From positions 80,806-144,805 of the forward strand of contig UROF01000004.1 in the NCBI GenBank assembly GCA_900549475.1: a stretch of DNA of 64,000 nucleotides. Direction: 5' to 3'. Source of the DNA: an uncultured Eubacteriales bacterium. GTDB taxonomy: Bacteria; Bacillota; Clostridia; Oscillospirales; Oscillospiraceae. The notes beneath the pieces were generated by a model. It had not been told where the DNA came from. It searched no databases and worked only from the letters and a program-made list of their open reading frames with translations. Below, piece after piece: positions 8,415 through 16,920 of this stretch. How positions within the stretch are numbered: the first letter of the stretch is position 1; each line of letters begins with the position of its first letter. Made by a program: the position numbers and the translations under genes.

Positions 8415-9629
8415 TCATTCTTCCGGTGTGGCCGGATAGAGGGAATGGTCAAACTCATGGCTGTTATTGTGGGCCTGGGAGTAGGCCTCCAGGAAGGCGT
8501 CGGTGACCATGAAGAAGTCGTCTCCCTCTCCTACCCGGGGCGTGGCATCAAAGTGATACCAGCCGCTGCCGCAGTCGATCAGGCTCCAGTAGTGCATGGC
8601 CCTTCCTTCCACATAAGTCTTTTCCACATCAATATTGGGGATGCCCGCCGCTTCAAACATGGCCTTGGCAGTGGCAAAGTAGACGTAGCAATCTCCGCTG
8701 CGCTGGGTAAAGCCCTGGACAGCTGCCTTCTGCCAATCTCCCTTGTCGGAATGGGCCGTATAGCTGATATTGGCACGGCACCAGTCGTAAATGGCCCTGG
8801 CTACCTCTGTCTGGGTCATATCATCAGTGGTGATCTTGTCCAGCACTTTCTGGGCCTCTTCCAAAGCCAGGTCCGTATACTCAGAGGGCTGCGTAAAAGA
8901 GAAGTAGGCGGTGGCTTCCGCCGTATTGCCGGAGCGATCCGTGGCCCGGTAGGTCACCAGATAGTCCCCGGCCACCGTGGGGTTGACCTGGCTGGAATCC
9001 ACCTCCAGCTCCACATCCTCGTCGTAATCGTCCGTAACGGTCACGCCCTTTTTATATGCCACCGTCTCCCCCAACAGGACCTCCTGATCTGTAACGCCGG
9101 AGATCACCGGGGGCGTGGTATCCTGGATCACCGTCAAACCAGCTTTGATCTCCGTCTGGCTGCCGCTTTCATCTGTGAGGATAATGGTCACTTCCTGTGT
9201 GCCGGGGGAAGTAAAATCCGGCTCCTGGCCAAACGACACCGTCACCTGAGAGCTTCCGGTTATATTCGTCACAAATGACTCCGGAGAGAGGGTATCTACC
9301 GTCAGGCAGATCTGGTCCACCGGCGTACCGGAGGGCGGCACCGCAGGGACTTCCTCCCGTGAGGCCTCCCACAGGCGCGGCAGCATGATCCCCGCCGAAA
9401 AACCCAGGACCAGGCAAAAAACGATCAGCAGGAACGTCCTCCCGCCTCCCCGTTTTTTCCGGCGTCTGCGCTTTCCTCCCCCGGCTACACGACGGCCGCC
9501 AGAACGGGACACATACGTCTCTTCGTCATCTATATTTCTGTATACATGATTGGGCACAGAAATCACCGCCCTTTTCTTTTTATCATCGCGGCGGCTTCCG
9601 TCCGCGTACAGAGGCATTCTGTTACCCAA
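8415..9629 (-). CDS. Membrane-anchored transglutaminase-like protein with Ig-like repeats, first gene of the dlt-like operon
   Basis: 404 residues. A very basic cytoplasmic tail (residues 40-64) precedes one membrane segment (about 65-83). Outside lie two Ig-like repeats, the second beginning DTTPPVISG near residue 170, then a transglutaminase-core domain from about 250. The catalytic triad is visible as Cys314 (SGDCYVYF), His346 (MHYWSL) and Asp361 (FDATPR). Such proteins cut or cross-link peptide or isopeptide bonds at the cell surface. The chosen TTG at 9629 has GGGGAGG close upstream; the first internal ATG is too far from it. The adenylation gene follows after 46 bases. Confidence 0.78.
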   Translation of the reverse strand: MGNRMPLYADGSRRDDKKKRAVISVPNHVYRNIDDEETYVSRSGGRRVAGGGKRRRRKKRGGGRTFLLIVFCLVLGFSAGIMLPRLWEASREEVPAVPPSGTPVDQICLTVDTLSPESFVTNITGSSQVTVSFGQEPDFTSPGTQEVTIILTDESGSQTEIKAGLTVIQDTTPPVISGVTDQEVLLGETVAYKKGVTVTDDYDEDVELEVDSSQVNPTVAGDYLVTYRATDRSGNTAEATAYFSFTQPSEYTDLALEEAQKVLDKITTDDMTQTEVARAIYDWCRANISYTAHSDKGDWQKAAVQGFTQRSGDCYVYFATAKAMFEAAGIPNIDVEKTYVEGRAMHYWSLIDCGSGWYHFDATPRVGEGDDFFMVTDAFLEAYSQAHNNSHEFDHSLYPATPEE

Positions 9630-9662
9630 ATTGCCTCCCCTGCGACATTTTCAGCACGTAGT

Positions 9663-9691
9663 ATTATAGGCGCAAAATAGAAGAAAGTAAA
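9663..9691 (-). promoter_or_regulatory. Promoter of the dlt-like operon
   Basis: On the minus strand TTTACT and a perfect TATAAT are 17 bases apart, 34 bases upstream of the transglutaminase-like gene's start codon. Confidence 0.65.
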
Positions 9692-9827
9692 GGTATATTC
9701 TGATTACAATTTAAACATTTCGGTTACAGGGATTAGACGTTTCTGGTCGTATTTTTGTTTCCATTTCTAAACATTTTGGAACTTTTATTCTCATGGTCAT
9801 CAAATGCCGCATTTATGCATGCTCCCC

Positions 9828-9863
9828 TTGATTTTTCCCAAATACGAGATATAATTTACTAAA
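9828..9863 (+). promoter_or_regulatory. Promoter and auto-operator of the LacI-type regulator
   Basis: TTGATT, a 16-base spacer and TATAAT (9850-9855) are followed at once by the 9-bp palindrome TTTACTAAA (9855-9863). The same palindrome, in reverse, lies in front of the symporter gene, which suggests the regulator represses both. Confidence 0.6.
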
Positions 9864-9888
9864 ACAGCTCTGGCAGGTGATCCATACA

Positions 9889-10938
9889 ATGGCCACATTG
9901 AAAGATATCGCGGCAGCCACAGGCGTATCCATTTCAACCATTTCCCGTATTCTTAACCGGGATGAAACCCTCAGCGTCCCTCCGCAGACCCAGCAGAAGG
10001 TTTTTGACGCGGCCCGGGAACTGGGCTATGTCGCCACTCGCAGCCGCAGTAAAAGCGACAGCAGCCGGTCCGGAGGACAGCGGATGGGCATCGCCCAGAT
10101 GTTCGAGATGGAGCAGGTTCTCCAGGACCCCTACTATCTCTATATGAAAACTGCTCTGGAGCAGGTCTGCTTTTCCCGCGGTCTGGAGACGATCAGCATG
10201 TTTCGGGACAGCCAGGGAGATTTCGCTGTACAGGGAGAAAAAACACTGGACGGCATCTTCGCCATCGGCAGTTTTACGTCCCAGGAGATCCGCAGCTTCG
10301 AGCGGTATACCCACCAGATCGTGTTTGTGGATTCTACCCCTGATGATGAGCGCTACTTTGCCACCGTCCCCAACTTTCATTTGGGACTGCGGCAGGCCCT
10401 TACCCGGTTTCTGCAGGAGGGCCACCAGCGGATCGGCTTCATCGGCAGCCACTATACCCTTCAGGAGACGCGGGATCTGAAGCTGGACTCCCGCCTGTAT
10501 TATTTCCGCAATTTCCTTCAGGATCGCGGGTTATACCAGGAAAAATATGTCCTGGACAGCCCTATGGATTCCCCCTCCGCCTTTCAGGTCCTTTCTCAGG
10601 CACTGGAGCAGTGGGACGCACCTCCTACCGCCCTGTTTATCTCCTCCGACGCCATGGCCAACGGCGTGATGCGGGCACTGTCCCAGGCCGGCCTGTCCGT
10701 CCCGAAGGATATCAGCCTTATTGCCTTCAACGACACGCCGCTCTCCCAGAACACCACGCCGCCCCTGTCCTCTATCCGTGTCCTTCAGCATGAGCTGGCG
10801 GTAGCCGCACTGGGAGCTATGGATCTGTGCCGTTCCGGTGTAGAGTATCCCTTCAAAACTGTGGTCCCCTGCGTCTATGTGGAGCGCGGCAGCGTTGCTG
10901 CTCCTTCCGCGGCAAACCAGCAAGTTCCTGTTTTGTAA
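9889..10938 (+). CDS. LacI/GalR-family transcriptional regulator
   Basis: 349 residues from ATG 9889; a GTG four codons earlier is in frame, but AGGTGA sits nine bases before 9889 and LacI proteins begin MATLKDIA. The HTH is ATLKDIAAATGVSISTISRI, followed by the hinge helix and a periplasmic-binding-protein-like sensor domain (RIGFIGSHYT, PTALFISSDAMANGVMRAL, DISLIAFNDTPLSQ). It is followed by a symporter and a GH42 beta-galactosidase in the same direction, so its effector is likely a galactoside or a product of one. Closest functional analogue is EbgR/LacR, by context. Confidence 0.85.
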   Translation: MATLKDIAAATGVSISTISRILNRDETLSVPPQTQQKVFDAARELGYVATRSRSKSDSSRSGGQRMGIAQMFEMEQVLQDPYYLYMKTALEQVCFSRGLETISMFRDSQGDFAVQGEKTLDGIFAIGSFTSQEIRSFERYTHQIVFVDSTPDDERYFATVPNFHLGLRQALTRFLQEGHQRIGFIGSHYTLQETRDLKLDSRLYYFRNFLQDRGLYQEKYVLDSPMDSPSAFQVLSQALEQWDAPPTALFISSDAMANGVMRALSQAGLSVPKDISLIAFNDTPLSQNTTPPLSSIRVLQHELAVAALGAMDLCRSGVEYPFKTVVPCVYVERGSVAAPSAANQQVPVL

Positions 10939-10962
10939 CCTCATGCCATTCTCTTCCCATTG

Positions 10963-10996
10963 CCTCCGGTATCTTTCCAGATACCGGAGGTTTTTT
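10963..10996 (+). terminator. Rho-independent terminator of the regulator gene
   Basis: An 11-bp perfect stem (CCTCCGGTATC/GATACCGGAGG), a six-base loop and TTTTTT. It separates the regulator from the symporter-galactosidase operon, which has its own promoter. Confidence 0.93.
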
Positions 10997-11050
10997 CGTA
11001 AAATCACACAAAAATTATTCGTAAAATTTTACTATATAATTTAGTAAAAT
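10995..11050 (+). promoter_or_regulatory. Promoter/operator region of the galactoside operon
   Basis: ATTTTACT (11026-11033) and AGTAAAAT (11043-11050) form a perfect inverted repeat around TATAAT (11035-11040). The centre of the right arm, TTTAGTAAA (11040-11048), is the reverse complement of the palindrome in the regulator's own promoter. TTCGTAAAAT occurs twice upstream (10995 and 11018). Binding of the LacI-type protein here would cover the -10 box. Confidence 0.55.
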
Positions 11051-11129
11051 TTCTTGTATTTTTGTAAAACAAATGGTACCATGAATCTGCAACCAGGCTG
11101 GCGGTAAAAATACATGAGGAGGAGAGATC

Positions 11130-12488
11130 ATGAATCAAGCATTGACCTGGAAAACAAAACTCAGCTTCGGCATGGGTGCCTTCGGTAAAGATCTGGTTTA
11201 CGCCATTGTCGGCACCTACTTTATGAAATACCTGACCGATGTACGCATGGTGGACCCGCTGTTTGTGGGCGTTCTGTTTATGGCAGCCCGGATCTGGGAC
11301 GCCTTCAACGACCCCTTTATGGGTATGGTGGTGGACAATACCCGTTCCCGTTGGGGCAAATTCCGTCCCTGGATTTTGATCGGTACCATTCTCAACGCCA
11401 TCGTCCTCGTCCTGCTGTATCTGGATGTGGATCTGCCTGCCTCGCAATATGCAATCTACATCGCCGTTATGTACATTCTCTGGGGAATGACGTATACTGT
11501 CATGGACATCCCTTACTGGAGCATGGTGCCTGCCCTCACTGACAATGAACAGGAGCGGGGCCAGATCAGCGCCATCCCCCGGTTCTTTGCCAGCACAGCC
11601 TGGCTGGTCGTTGGCAGCGGCGGACTGTATATCGTCAAATATCTGGGTAATGGGGATCAGATCCTGGGCTTCTCCCGCTTTTCCATTGCCATCGCCGTAG
11701 TGTTTGTGGGCACGATCCTTCTCACCGTGTGCAACGCCAAAGAAAAAGTGGTGGCTACCGCCGGCACCGGGGAAAAAACCAGCGTCAAGGGAATGATCCG
11801 GGTCCTCTTCAAAAATGATCAGGTTCTGGTCGTCCTCGGCATCGCTCTGTTCTTCAATATGGCCTATCAGCTCTCAAACAGTTTTGCACTCTATTATTTT
11901 GAGTATGTCTGCGGCGTAAAGGAAGCTCTTTTTGCCACCTATACCAGCATTGCCGGATTTGCTCAAATGGGCGCTCTGATCGGCTACCCCATCCTGTCCC
12001 GGAAGATCAGTAAAAAATATATCTTTATCGCGGCCAGCCTTCTGCCTGTAGCAGGCTTCGCCGCCCTGCTGGTGGTGGGTTATGCTGCACCTACCAGTAT
12101 CCTTCTGGTTGGTCTGTGCAGCGCCATCGTCAACATCGGTATTGGCTTTATGCTGGTATTGGTAACTGTGATCCTCTCTGAGGCGGTGGACTACGGCGAG
12201 TTCAAATTGGGGACCCGCAATGAGAGCATCATCTTCTCCACCCAGACCTTTGTCGTAAAATTTGCCGGCGCTTTCAGCGGCTTCATTTCCGGCGCCGGAC
12301 TCAAGCTGATCGGCTGGGAAGCCAACCAGGCCGCCTCTGAGGGGACCATTATGGGAATGCGTGTGATCATGATCGTGCTCCCCGCCATTCTCTCCCTGTT
12401 GTGCCTGGTGGTATACAAAAAGGGCTACAAGCTCAACGATCAGTTCTATAAGCACGTCCTCTCTGTCCTCCGGGGAGAGGAAAACTGA
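11130..12488 (+). CDS. GPH-family sugar:cation symporter (MelB-like)
   Basis: 452 residues, twelve hydrophobic segments. KLSFGMGAFGKDLVYAIVGT near the N-terminus, WDAFNDPFMGMVVDNTRSRWGKFRPW in the first cytoplasmic loop (an Asp/Asn-rich cation site followed by the RxxWGKFRPW signature) and VDYGEFKLGTRNESI near residue 350 identify the glycoside-pentoside-hexuronide family. GGAGGAGAG precedes the ATG. Paired with the GH42 enzyme downstream, it most likely brings in lactose, galacto-oligosaccharides or another beta-galactoside. Confidence 0.87.
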   Translation: MNQALTWKTKLSFGMGAFGKDLVYAIVGTYFMKYLTDVRMVDPLFVGVLFMAARIWDAFNDPFMGMVVDNTRSRWGKFRPWILIGTILNAIVLVLLYLDVDLPASQYAIYIAVMYILWGMTYTVMDIPYWSMVPALTDNEQERGQISAIPRFFASTAWLVVGSGGLYIVKYLGNGDQILGFSRFSIAIAVVFVGTILLTVCNAKEKVVATAGTGEKTSVKGMIRVLFKNDQVLVVLGIALFFNMAYQLSNSFALYYFEYVCGVKEALFATYTSIAGFAQMGALIGYPILSRKISKKYIFIAASLLPVAGFAALLVVGYAAPTSILLVGLCSAIVNIGIGFMLVLVTVILSEAVDYGEFKLGTRNESIIFSTQTFVVKFAGAFSGFISGAGLKLIGWEANQAASEGTIMGMRVIMIVLPAILSLLCLVVYKKGYKLNDQFYKHVLSVLRGEEN

Positions 12489-12532
12489 ACCTTACATTTC
12501 CTATACCTGGCTTCTGAAAGGAGTAATATAGT

Positions 12533-14470
12533 ATGCTGTTAGGTGTTGACTACTACCCCGAGCAATGGGACGCTTCCCTGATGGATGCGGATATGGACCG
12601 TATTCTGGAGCTGGGCGGCAATGTGATCCGCATCGGTGAGTTTGCCTGGCACCGGATGGAAAAAGCAGAGGGGGTCTATGACTTTTCTTTCTTTGACGGT
12701 GTTATTGCCAAAGCAAAAGAAAAGGGCCTCCGGGTGATCTTCGGCACTCCCACCGCCACGCCTCCCGCCTGGCTTATCAAAAAACACCCCGACATTCTCT
12801 CTCAGCATCCCGACGGCTCCCCCCGCTCCTACGGCGGCCGCCACGTCTACTGCTTCAGCAGCACCGTGTACCGCCAGTACTGCGAGAAGATCGTCACCGC
12901 TCTGGCCCGTCACTACAAGCATGAGGACGCTATCATCGCCTGGCAGGTGGACAACGAGCTGGGCCATGAGGGCAGCGACCTGTGTTGGTGCCCCCGGTGC
13001 AGGGCCGCATTCCAGCGATATCTCCATGAGATCTTCCACGGGGATATCGAAAAGCTGAATCAGGACTGGGGCACCGCCTTCTGGAGTCAGGAGTATAACG
13101 ACTTTGATGAGATCCCTCTCCCCGCCCCCACCATCACCACCCACAATCCCGCCCTGCGGATGGATTGGGAACGGTTCTGCAGCCGCAACATCGAATCCTT
13201 TGCCGCCTTCCAGGCGGACATCCTCCGCCGTGAGATCCCCGGTGCGGTGGTGATGCACGACTTTCCCGGCGGAGGGCTGGACAAGCATGTGGACTACTCT
13301 TCCCTGGCCTCCTGTCTGGACAAGGTGGCCTACAACAACTACCCTGTCTGGGGCGGTCAGAAAGCCCCCCTCTCCGCCAGTGAGATCGCCTTTGGCCTGG
13401 ATTACATACGGGGGCTGAAGCAGGAGAACTTCTGGATCACCGAGGCCATCATGGGGGCCCAGGGCCATGATATCACCGGCTTTCTCCCCCGGCCCAATCA
13501 GGCCAAAATGTGGAGCTGGCAAGGCGTGGCCCGGGGATGCGACGGTCTCCTCTACTTCCGCTACCGGGGCGCCACCAAGGGAGCCGAGCAGTTCTGCTAC
13601 GGCATCCTGGATGCGGACAATACTCCTCGCCGCCGGTTCTATGAGGTCCAGGATTTCTTCCGCACAGTAAAGGACTACAAGGACTTCCTCGCCGCCCCGG
13701 TACAGAGCGACGTGGCCATTCTCTACGACTACGACGCCCTGGCCTCCTTCCGCATCCAACAGCAGAGCATCCTTTTGGACTGCGAAGCGGAGATGAAGCG
13801 TCTCCACAAGGTGTTCTTCCAGGCTGGGCAGATGGTGGACGTGATCCCCTCCCGGGCGGATTTCTCCCACTATAAGCTGGTGCTGGTGCCCAACATGATC
13901 GTTACGGATCAGGACTTTCTCCAGCGGCTCAAGGATTTTACCGCACAGGGCGGCATAGCCGTCGTCACCTACCGCACCGCAGTGAAAGACCGACAGAACA
14001 ACCTTGTCTTCGGCAAGACGCTGCCGGTGGACTGCGGCGATCTGCTGGGCCTTACCGTGGAGGAGACCGAGAGCGTTCAGGAATACAACTGTATCCCCCT
14101 GGCAGGGCAGGGCCGAACAGCCCGTGCCGGGATCTTCCGGGATATGACCGCTCCTACCACTGCCGAGGTTCTCTACCGCTATGATGATCCCTTCTACCGC
14201 CAGTACGCCGCCATTACCCGCAACGCCTGGGGAAAGGGCTGGGCCTATTACCTGGGTACCACCCCCGACGGGGATACTTTGAAGGAGATTCTCGTCTCCG
14301 CCATGATCCAGGCTGGCCTTACCCCTCTGGAGCTGCCTGACGAGGTGGAGTCTGTGGTCCGCCGGAGCGGCAGCCGTACCCTCCGTTTCCTGATCAATCA
14401 CAATGATTCTCCTATGGAAGCCCTGGGCGTGTCCCTGGAGCCCTTCGGCGTCAAAGTTCTTCCCCTGTAA
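12533..14470 (+). CDS. GH42 beta-galactosidase
   Basis: 645 residues, normal for GH42. It opens with LGVDYYPEQWD and RIGEFAWHRMEP-type sequence of the TIM barrel. The acid/base Glu142 lies in QVDNELG and the nucleophile Glu304 in FWITEAIMG. The Cys cluster CWCPRC near residue 155 belongs to the structural zinc site found in many GH42 enzymes. Residues from about 395 form the trimerisation domain and the end is a small beta domain. No signal peptide, so it hydrolyses imported beta-galactosides in the cytoplasm. AAAGGAG lies nine bases before the ATG, 44 bases after the symporter gene. Confidence 0.92.
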   Translation: MLLGVDYYPEQWDASLMDADMDRILELGGNVIRIGEFAWHRMEKAEGVYDFSFFDGVIAKAKEKGLRVIFGTPTATPPAWLIKKHPDILSQHPDGSPRSYGGRHVYCFSSTVYRQYCEKIVTALARHYKHEDAIIAWQVDNELGHEGSDLCWCPRCRAAFQRYLHEIFHGDIEKLNQDWGTAFWSQEYNDFDEIPLPAPTITTHNPALRMDWERFCSRNIESFAAFQADILRREIPGAVVMHDFPGGGLDKHVDYSSLASCLDKVAYNNYPVWGGQKAPLSASEIAFGLDYIRGLKQENFWITEAIMGAQGHDITGFLPRPNQAKMWSWQGVARGCDGLLYFRYRGATKGAEQFCYGILDADNTPRRRFYEVQDFFRTVKDYKDFLAAPVQSDVAILYDYDALASFRIQQQSILLDCEAEMKRLHKVFFQAGQMVDVIPSRADFSHYKLVLVPNMIVTDQDFLQRLKDFTAQGGIAVVTYRTAVKDRQNNLVFGKTLPVDCGDLLGLTVEETESVQEYNCIPLAGQGRTARAGIFRDMTAPTTAEVLYRYDDPFYRQYAAITRNAWGKGWAYYLGTTPDGDTLKEILVSAMIQAGLTPLELPDEVESVVRRSGSRTLRFLINHNDSPMEALGVSLEPFGVKVLPL

Positions 14471-14486
14471 ATTCCCCCTGTATGCC

Positions 14487-14530
14487 AAAAAGATCACCCG
14501 GAAACAGGATTGTTTCCGGGTGATCTTTTT
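14487..14530. terminator. Bidirectional terminator
   Basis: AAAAAGATCACCCGGAAACA and its exact complement around a four-base loop terminate the galactosidase operon on plus and the MATE gene on minus. Confidence 0.94.
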
Positions 14531-14561
14531 ATCACACAACACACACTACCACAGTCAGCGC

Positions 14562-15931
14562 TTATTTCCCCATCAAAGGGCGGATCTCCCGACGGTAAAC
14601 ATAGCGGTGGAAGAAGATACAGAGGGTAAGGGAGAACAACTCCGCAAAGGGGAAGGCCCACCAGACGAGAGCCAGCTGCCCGCTCAGGGACAACAGCCAT
14701 GCCACAGGCAGAAGAACCACCAGCTGACGCACCAGAGATATGATCAGGCTCAGCACACCGTGACCCAGCGCCTGGAAAAAGGACGAAGAAATAATACAGA
14801 AACCAGCCAGCAGGAAGCTGATGCTGATGATCCGCAGAGCCGGTACACCGATTTCCAGCATGTAGTCCGACGCCTCAAAGAAGCCCAGCAGTGTGGCAGC
14901 ACCCACCTGGAAGATGGCAAATCCCAGAGCCATGATAGCCGTGGCATACAACACCCCCAGCTTCATGGCCCGCATCATCCGGTCCGGCTTTCTGGCGCCA
15001 AAGTTGTAGGCAACAATGGGCACCATACCGTTATTCAGACCGAATACCGGCATAAAGATGAAGCTCTGGAGCTTGAAATACACACCCAGTACGGCAGTAG
15101 CCGTGGTGGTAAAGCCAATCAGGATCTGATTCATACCGAAAGTCATCACGGAACTGATAGCCGCCATAATGATAGAAGGCACACCGACGGCATAAATCAC
15201 ACCAATGATAGCTCCGCTGGGCCGGAAACCACGGAAACGCAGGGAGATCTCATGGTTCTTTCTGCTGTTGAGGATGATCGCCAGAATCGCCGCCACGATC
15301 TGTCCCATGACGGTAGCCACCGCGGCACCGGCCACACCCATATCCAGCACAAAAATGAAGATGGGGTCGAAAATGATATTGATCACTGCACCCAATCCCT
15401 GGGTAAACATGGTATAGATGGTTTTACCCGTAGACTGCAGCAGGCGCTCGTAGGTGATCTGGAAGAACATACCGAAAGAACAGATGGTGCAGATGGCCAC
15501 ATACTGGGTACCACCCTCCACGATCTCCGCTACATCGGTCTGTACAGTGAAGAAAGTGCGGGAGAAAAAGACGCCCAGCAGGGCAAATACGATGTAGCTG
15601 CATGCCGCCAGAAATACACCGTTGGCCGCTGCCAGATTGGCCCGTTTAAAGTTTTTCTCTCCCAGACTCTTGGACAGCAGGGCGTTGATACCAACACCGG
15701 TACGGTAGCCACTGCGATCATCAGGTTCTGTACCGGAAAAGCCAGAGATACCGCATTGAGTGCGTTCTCACTGAGTTTGGCTACGAAAATGCTGTCCACC
15801 ACATTGTACAATGCCTGGACCAGCATGGATACCATGATGGGCACCGACATAGAGATCAGCAGCCGGTTTACCGGCCATACACCCATCTTATTCTCCTGAA
15901 CTTGTGTTTCCTGAACGTTTCTCTCTTCCAT
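14562..15931 (-). pseudogene. MATE-family multidrug efflux transporter broken by a one-base deletion
   Basis: Two reading frames join into one MATE protein of about 455 residues. The first (15931 down to about 15704) starts at an ATG with AAGGAG and encodes the N-terminus with LLISMSVPIMVSMLVQALYN and VDSIFVAKL. Near 15703 the expected ACCGGTACCGGT reads ACCGTACCGGT, a loss of one G. The other frame continues with GVGINALLSKSLGEKNFKRA and runs to 14562, containing GTQYVAICTI and the remaining membrane segments. Restoring one base gives an intact protein, so this is either a recent inactivation or a sequence error. MATE proteins expel cationic drugs using Na+ or H+. Confidence 0.85.
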
Positions 15932-16008
15932 TCGTGCTCCTTATCCGGGTTCAACTTCCCTGTCTCATCATTCATGCTATCTATCACACAGCACACTCAC
16001 CAAAACTC

Positions 16009-16058
16009 AAAAACGCCGTTTGCAGACCGGATATCCTTCCGGTCCACAAACGGACGGC
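16009..16058 (-). terminator. Terminator downstream of trmB
   Basis: A long interrupted stem (GCCGTTTG with CAAACGG outside, GACCGGA with TCCGGTC inside) is followed on the minus strand by TTTTT. It stops trmB transcription before the MATE gene. Confidence 0.8.
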
Positions 16059-16121
16059 TTATATGGTAACACAACGAAAAAATATTGTCAACTGCTATGT
16101 AAGCGCTTTTTTCAAAGTTTT

Positions 16122-16796
16122 TTACATTTCTTCCTTCGTTTCTTCTGAATCCGGCAGCGGGATCATCGTCCCCACACAGCGGTTGATGGGCAATCCTTCC
16201 GCATAGAACTTCGCCTCGTAGTCGGTCATAACACCCTGCGGGCCGTTTTCATGCAGATGATGGGTCACCTCGCTGAGCGTATAGCCCGCAGCAGGGAATT
16301 CCTCCAGAGAGAACTGGAACAGAGGACCATTGTCTGTCTTGAAATGGATCTCTCCACCCATTTTCAACACCTTCCGGTAGGTGGTCAGGAATCCCCGGTG
16401 GGTCAGACGCCGCTTGGCCTGTCCCTTGGGAGGCCAGGGGTCACAGAAATTGATATAGATCAGGTCCACCTCTCCGTGGGCAAAGTAATCCGGCATCAGT
16501 GCCGCATCCCCTACCACAAAAAACACGTTCTTCAGCTCCAATGCCGCAGCCCGCTCCATAGCGATGACCATGGCATCAGGCACCTTCTCAATGGCAATAA
16601 ACAGGATCTCCGGATTCTGCCGGGCCGTCTCCACAGTAAAGCGCCCCTTACCGCAGCCCAGCTCTACCCGAAGCTCCGCTGCCTCCGGCATCAGGGTCTC
16701 CCGCCACTTTCCTTTCAGTGCAAAACCGTCACGCACATGGACACAAGCACATTTTTCCATCCGGGGGATCAGATTTTTCTTCTTCCGCATCCGCAT
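16122..16796 (-). CDS. trmB: tRNA (guanine-N7-)-methyltransferase
   Basis: 224 residues. It contains the SAM-binding motif VELGCGKGRFTVETA near residue 45, FIAIEKVPDAMVIA, VGDAALMPDYF, and the family signature INFCDPWPPKGQAKRRLTH followed by HFKTDNGPLF. The enzyme forms m7G46 in the variable loop of tRNAs. The start at 16796 has GGGAGG eleven bases upstream. It is flanked by its own terminator and by that of the MFS gene, so it is probably a single-gene unit. Confidence 0.93.
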   Translation of the reverse strand: MRMRKKKNLIPRMEKCACVHVRDGFALKGKWRETLMPEAAELRVELGCGKGRFTVETARQNPEILFIAIEKVPDAMVIAMERAAALELKNVFFVVGDAALMPDYFAHGEVDLIYINFCDPWPPKGQAKRRLTHRGFLTTYRKVLKMGGEIHFKTDNGPLFQFSLEEFPAAGYTLSEVTHHLHENGPQGVMTDYEAKFYAEGLPINRCVGTMIPLPDSEETKEEM

Positions 16797-16847
16797 AAAT
16801 AAGGATACCTCCCGATTTTTCTCGGCACATCATATCATACCGGGGCC

Positions 16848-16884
16848 AAAAAGGCAAGGGTACGGCATGCCGCACCCTTGCCTT
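16848..16884 (-). terminator. Terminator of the MFS exporter gene
   Basis: AAGGCAAGGGT and its complement enclose an inner CGGC/GCCG stem; on the minus strand TTTTT follows directly. Confidence 0.9.
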
Positions 16885-16920
16885 CCGCAGGTTCTCATTC
16901 CATGCAGCCCTCCGATAGGC

